The notes under the pieces are model-generated. The model saw nothing but the letters and a program-made list of their open reading frames with translations, ran no database searches and was not told where the DNA came from. From positions 11,302,001 through 11,366,000 of the forward strand of contig OV884060.1 in NCBI GenBank assembly GCA_930367215.1: 64,000 nucleotides of DNA, written 5' to 3'. The position numbers were made by a program, and so were the translations under genes. The stretch comes from Pollenia angustigena. Taxonomy: Eukaryota > Arthropoda > Insecta > Diptera > Polleniidae. Positions 60,390-64,000 of the stretch are shown here, piece by piece; within the stretch, counting starts at the first letter, position 1; each line of letters opens with the position of its first letter.

Positions 60390-61341
60390 CAAAAGTTGCT
60401 AAGATTCCGAGCATTTTTCTATTGAATTATATGTTTCTAGGTTTAGTATAAATAAAACTTGAAAAAGTACCAGTTAAGGAACACAAAAGTACCTATTCAC
60501 TCAAGTCCTTGGATATTCAATTTAATGGCTCTAGGTATAATACCAACGGAAATTCAAAAAATAGCAGTTGAAGTAAAAAAAAGTACAAAAAAGATCCCTC
60601 TTACATATTCTCATCCACTTAGGATCTTGCATGTTTAATTTAATGTTTCTAGGTCAAAAATTGACGAAAATTCAAAAAGTAACATTTGAATAACAAAAAA
60701 GTACAAACATTTGTTGTCTTATAGGTTCTCATCTACTCAAGATCCGGCACTTATAATTTTATGTTTCCAAGTTTAATATTATAGAAAATTCAAAAAGTAC
60801 ATACAGAACGAAAATAAATAAATTGAATTTCCCGAATTTTTTTTTTTTTTTTTTGATACTTCATTTCTCCCGATTGAAGTATCAAAAATGTAACATGGAA
60901 TTGGAAGCCTATAATTTGAAAATGCTTTGTAAAAAAGTACCAAAAGGACCCTTTAAACGTTCGAATTTCTACTAAATAAATATCTAAAAAATAAGTTACG
61001 AATTTGTAATAATGTTTATTAATTTGTTTATTGGTTTAAAAGATATTTGCTCCAGTCCGTGAATGTTTAATTTAATTTTATAAGCTCAATAATTAAAAAA
61101 AAATCAAAAAATAACAATTGAAAAATGTACCAAAAAGTTTACAGTTTCTCAATTACTCTGGACTCTGCATGTTTCCAGGTTCAGTATTAATAAAAATTCA
61201 AAACGTACTAGTTGGAGAATGAAAAGTAAAGATTCGACTTATAGATCCTCATTCATTAAGGCCTTGCATGTTAACATTTATGTTTCTAGGTCCAATACTA
61301 AAGGAAATTTAAAAAGTACCAGTTAAAGAACAAAAAAGTAC
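60390..61341. repeat. degenerate tandem repeat, ~115-130-bp units
   Basis: ATTCAAAAAGTACCAGTTGAA-type words followed by AAAAAAGTAC and 'TTCTCATCCACTCAAG ... TTGCATGTTTAATTTAATG' recur at about 60455, 60556, 60672, 60790, 61100, 61194 and 61308. The array resumes after the Transib-like element (62430-62545, 63590-63680). Confidence 0.7.
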
Positions 61342-61346
61342 CAACG

Positions 61347-62421
61347 CACAGTGGCGCCATTTGAGTTTTTTCGTTGCAAAAATCATATCTTTTGAACCGA
61401 ATAAGGTAATTGAACAGTTTAAACAGCATATGATAGATAACTGTTCAGCCTATGAAATGTGCATTTGAAAAGGGTGCTACGCTGTGTAGGGGCCTACTTA
61501 TGGGTTATCAAAGTTAAAATTAGTAGAAAAATCAATTTTATGGTACCTAAAAAAAAATTATTTTTACATTTTTAGATTGTTTTTATTTTTTTTTTCTTTA
61601 GGGTTCTAAATTATTACCCAACAAATTAAAAAAAAAAATTTTTTTTTTTAAATTTATTTTTTCAATTTTCTGTATTTTCGGTATATGGGTAATTCCATGT
61701 CACACATATATTCGCGTAACTCAAAAATGGTTTAGTTTATTGAAATAACTAAAAAAACCGAAATTCGGCAATAAATAATAAAGTGGGGTTGGTCATACAT
61801 TTGACCCATCTAGGAGCATCCTACGCGCTGTAGGGGCCAAATTAAAGAATTTTATTAAACCGCAATATTAGTATGGCAACCATGTCTTTTTAACCTTTTT
61901 TACCTCTAGAAGCCAAACGGGCACGTACGGGCAGATAAAATTTTTGAATTATGTAAAGAAATAATCAAAGAACAGATTTTGCAAATATGGCAAATATAGA
62001 AAAATATAGATTTTTGTTATTTTCCGTCAAAGTTGAAAAATAGTGAAAAAACGGATAGTTTTTAAATAGTGATTTACCAGGAGAAACACAAAGCAAACAG
62101 TTCATTTTTTTTTTATCATTACACATTTAATAAATGCATCAATCAATACAAACAAAAAATAAGGCGATTCGTTACCTATTTTTCGTGATATTACACCTGA
62201 AATCGCAACAAATTTACTAAAAATTGTGTGTTTTTTTGAAAACCGAAAGTCGGTCAACTTTGAACGGCTATATCTTCTAAACTAAAAATGTGATATTATT
62301 AAGAGTGGCAGATTTGAAATCGTTGAAAAGTTTCCTATAACATGAGTTTATTCAAAACTTCGTCGGTGCTCATGAAAATTTTGATTTTTGCAACCTCGTT
62401 TGCTCTACGGGCGCTACTGTG
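61347..62421. mobile_element. non-autonomous Transib-like element with RSS-like ends
   Basis: Ends CACAGTGGCGCC and (complement of the right) CACAGTAGCGCC, flanked by an exact 5-bp duplication CAACG (61342-61346, 62422-62426). Both ends also carry TTGCAAAAATC 28-29 bp in. A CACnRTG terminus with a 5-bp GC-rich target fits the Transib superfamily. There is no transposase ORF in 1075 bp. Confidence 0.72.
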
Positions 62422-62552
62422 CAACGTTAACAAAGGTAGAAGAAAGATACTTAAATTACGGCATTTGCACTTTTTGATACTTTTTTTCGCCCCATTGAAG
62501 TATCAAACATTTCAATATTGAATGTAGTAAGAGCCCATAATTTAATACGTAC

Positions 62553-63285
62553 CAGAGATGTAATTGAATCATTCATTTTTGAATTAATTCGTGAATCATT
62601 CATGCACTGAATTAGCAAATTTTGAATTAATTCTTTTCACACAAAAAAATTAATTGAATGAAATTTGAGTCAATTCATTTGAATTGAGCAAAATGAATTG
62701 GAATTAATTTTTTATTCAAATGAATGGGTAAAATGAATTGCAATTCATTTCCAATTCATTTGAATTGAGTTGACTTTGAATTAATTCAAATGAGTTAGAA
62801 AAAATTAATTGCAATTCATTTCCAATTAATTTGAATGGATTTTGAATTAATTCAAATGAGTTAATGCTCATGCTGATAGGATTTTCGCAGCTCCCTACTT
62901 ATTCAAGTCATATTCTGCCGTTACCTGCTAATTACAGTACATCATTGGAATTTCTTTTCTTATTATTTTCTATGCCTTTTGACGATAATCTCGTACTAGG
63001 TGATATCCGAAATTTACAGTAGTCTTTTTTCAAAATCAATTCAAATGAATTGCAAATGAATTGTAATTAATTTTTTCTAACTCAAAGTCAATTCAATTCA
63101 AATAAATTGCAATTCATTTTACCAATTCATTTGAATTAAAAATGAATTGCAATTCATTTTGCTAAATTCAAATGAATTGACTCAAATTTCATTCAATTAA
63201 TTTTTTGTGTGAAAAGAATTAATTCAAAATTTAGCTAATTCGTAATGAATTAAAATCAAAAATGAATGATTCATTAACATCTCTG
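62553..63285. mobile_element. 733-bp foldback element, exact 8-bp duplication
   Basis: Ends CAGAGATGT and ACATCTCTG flanked by ATACGTAC (62545-62552, 63286-63293). The arms (~320 and ~275 bp) are dense in AATTCATTTGAATTGA words, around a unique 130-bp core (62870-63005). Likely hAT-type by duplication length and CAG terminus. Confidence 0.85.
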
Positions 63286-63293
63286 ATACGTAC

Positions 63294-63546
63294 ATATCGC
63301 TCATTTGCTGCAAGACCGGCATAACTCAAAAAAGTCAATTTCGAGATAAACGCATTTAAAGTTTTTGATTTGCTCTTACTACTTAGGAAAAAAGAAGACA
63401 CATTCTCTTCAAACTGGGAAAGTATAAAAGATATAAAGATGAATTTAATACACAATATAAAGAAAAACAAAGCGAACAATTCTGCATCCCTAACTCCAAA
63501 ATTTCATTTTTTGAGTTATGCCGGTCTTGCAGCAAATGAGCGATAT
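63294..63546. mobile_element. 253-bp MITE, ATATCGCTCATTTGC family, copy 2
   Basis: ATATCGCTCATTTGCTGCAA and its complement, each followed inside by GACCGGCATAACTCAAAAAA; arms ~45 bp. Flanking bases read TAC/GTA, compatible with a TA target. Confidence 0.88.
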
Positions 63547-63730
63547 GTATGTATGTATATGTCAATGAATGGAGAAAAATGTTTTTAAAAAAAAATTACC
63601 AAAAATAGGTGCGATATTCACCCCTTAAGCGTTCGAATTTCGAAAAAGTACCAAATTAATATTTGTAACCCTTCTTAAATAAAGAGGCGGAGCAGAACAA
63701 CTCTTTTAGTAAAAAAATGTAATACCTTAA

Positions 63731-63893
63731 AGGCCGTTACACACTATTCCACAAAGTCTTAAGTATTTTATGAAAATGCAACCCTGTCATAATAAGTTGT
63801 TAATGTTTTTTGAAAATTTATAAACATTAATTAGATCAGGGAAGCATTTTCATAAAATACGAAAGACTTTGTGGAATAGTGTGTTACGGCCTT
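63731..63893. mobile_element. ~165-bp MITE, relative of the Pus3 intron element
   Basis: AAGGCCGTTACACACTATTC and its complement enclose GTATTTTATGAAAATGC blocks, again inverted. The flanks read TTAA. Confidence 0.88.
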
Positions 63894-64000
63894 AAGCAAC
63901 ATTTAAAAAAAAAATGGTTTACACTTCAAGTTTCTTGTAAAAATTTGCGAAAAAGTCATTAAGCTTATAATAATATTGATCTTAGATCTTCTGATATTTG

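Noticed and set aside
60390..61341. Regularly spaced repeats considered as a CRISPR array
   Set aside because: Units are degenerate, ~120 bp and without spacer structure; the genome is eukaryotic.
63231..63588. Two opposite-strand ORFs both containing LSYAGLAANERYV
   Set aside because: The shared peptide is the MITE's inverted ends read on each strand; an artefact of palindromic DNA.

Overview
The window looks like nuclear DNA of a fly (Diptera). It is very AT-rich, has small introns with GT/AG borders, and carries fly-type proteins with Gln/His/Asn runs. Three protein-coding genes can be reconstructed exon by exon; most of the rest is a dense, nested layer of decayed transposons. A calyptrate (blowfly or house-fly type) genome fits, but species cannot be fixed from the sequence alone.

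Genes. (1) fl(2)d, the fly WTAP subunit of the m6A mRNA methyltransferase complex and a splicing regulator, lies on the minus strand at 20428-28968 in four coding exons with a 6.35-kb first intron. (2) A Pus3/DEG1-type tRNA pseudouridine synthase lies on the plus strand at 29711-33483 in seven coding exons, head-to-head with fl(2)d across 742 bp. (3) A large two-PDZ-domain scaffold protein lies on the minus strand at 34262-42973 in five exons, tail-to-tail with Pus3. Its second PDZ domain is split by a 4.3-kb intron full of repeats, and its 5' end may lie further right. fl(2)d and Pus3 both serve RNA modification (m6A and pseudouridine) and probably share a promoter region.

Left flank (1-20427). 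No host gene is seen. A 6.75-kb hAT-type element (4838-11586, exact 8-bp target duplication) contains a shorter hAT (7396-8908) and a piggyBac-like element (9101-11415, TTAA ends, broken transposase 3' end), which itself contains a mariner-like element (9441-10290). Further right are long terminal-inverted-repeat (TIR) elements at 13823-15655 and 16376-19092, the latter with a LINE reverse-transcriptase fragment inside.

Right flank (43000-64000). No host gene is proven. It holds a GC-rich foldback element with ~82-bp tandem repeats in opposed arms (48591-49719, 8-bp duplication), a LINE with poly-A tail broken by two MITEs (54722-56007), a mariner remnant inside another repeat, degenerate tandem repeats, a foldback element with an 8-bp duplication (62553-63285), and a Transib-like element (61347-62421). 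The Transib-like ends resemble V(D)J recombination signals: a CACAGTG heptamer, a 22/23-bp spacer and a nonamer-like block.

Several MITE families occur two or more times, so the window itself supplies comparisons that define element ends and empty sites.
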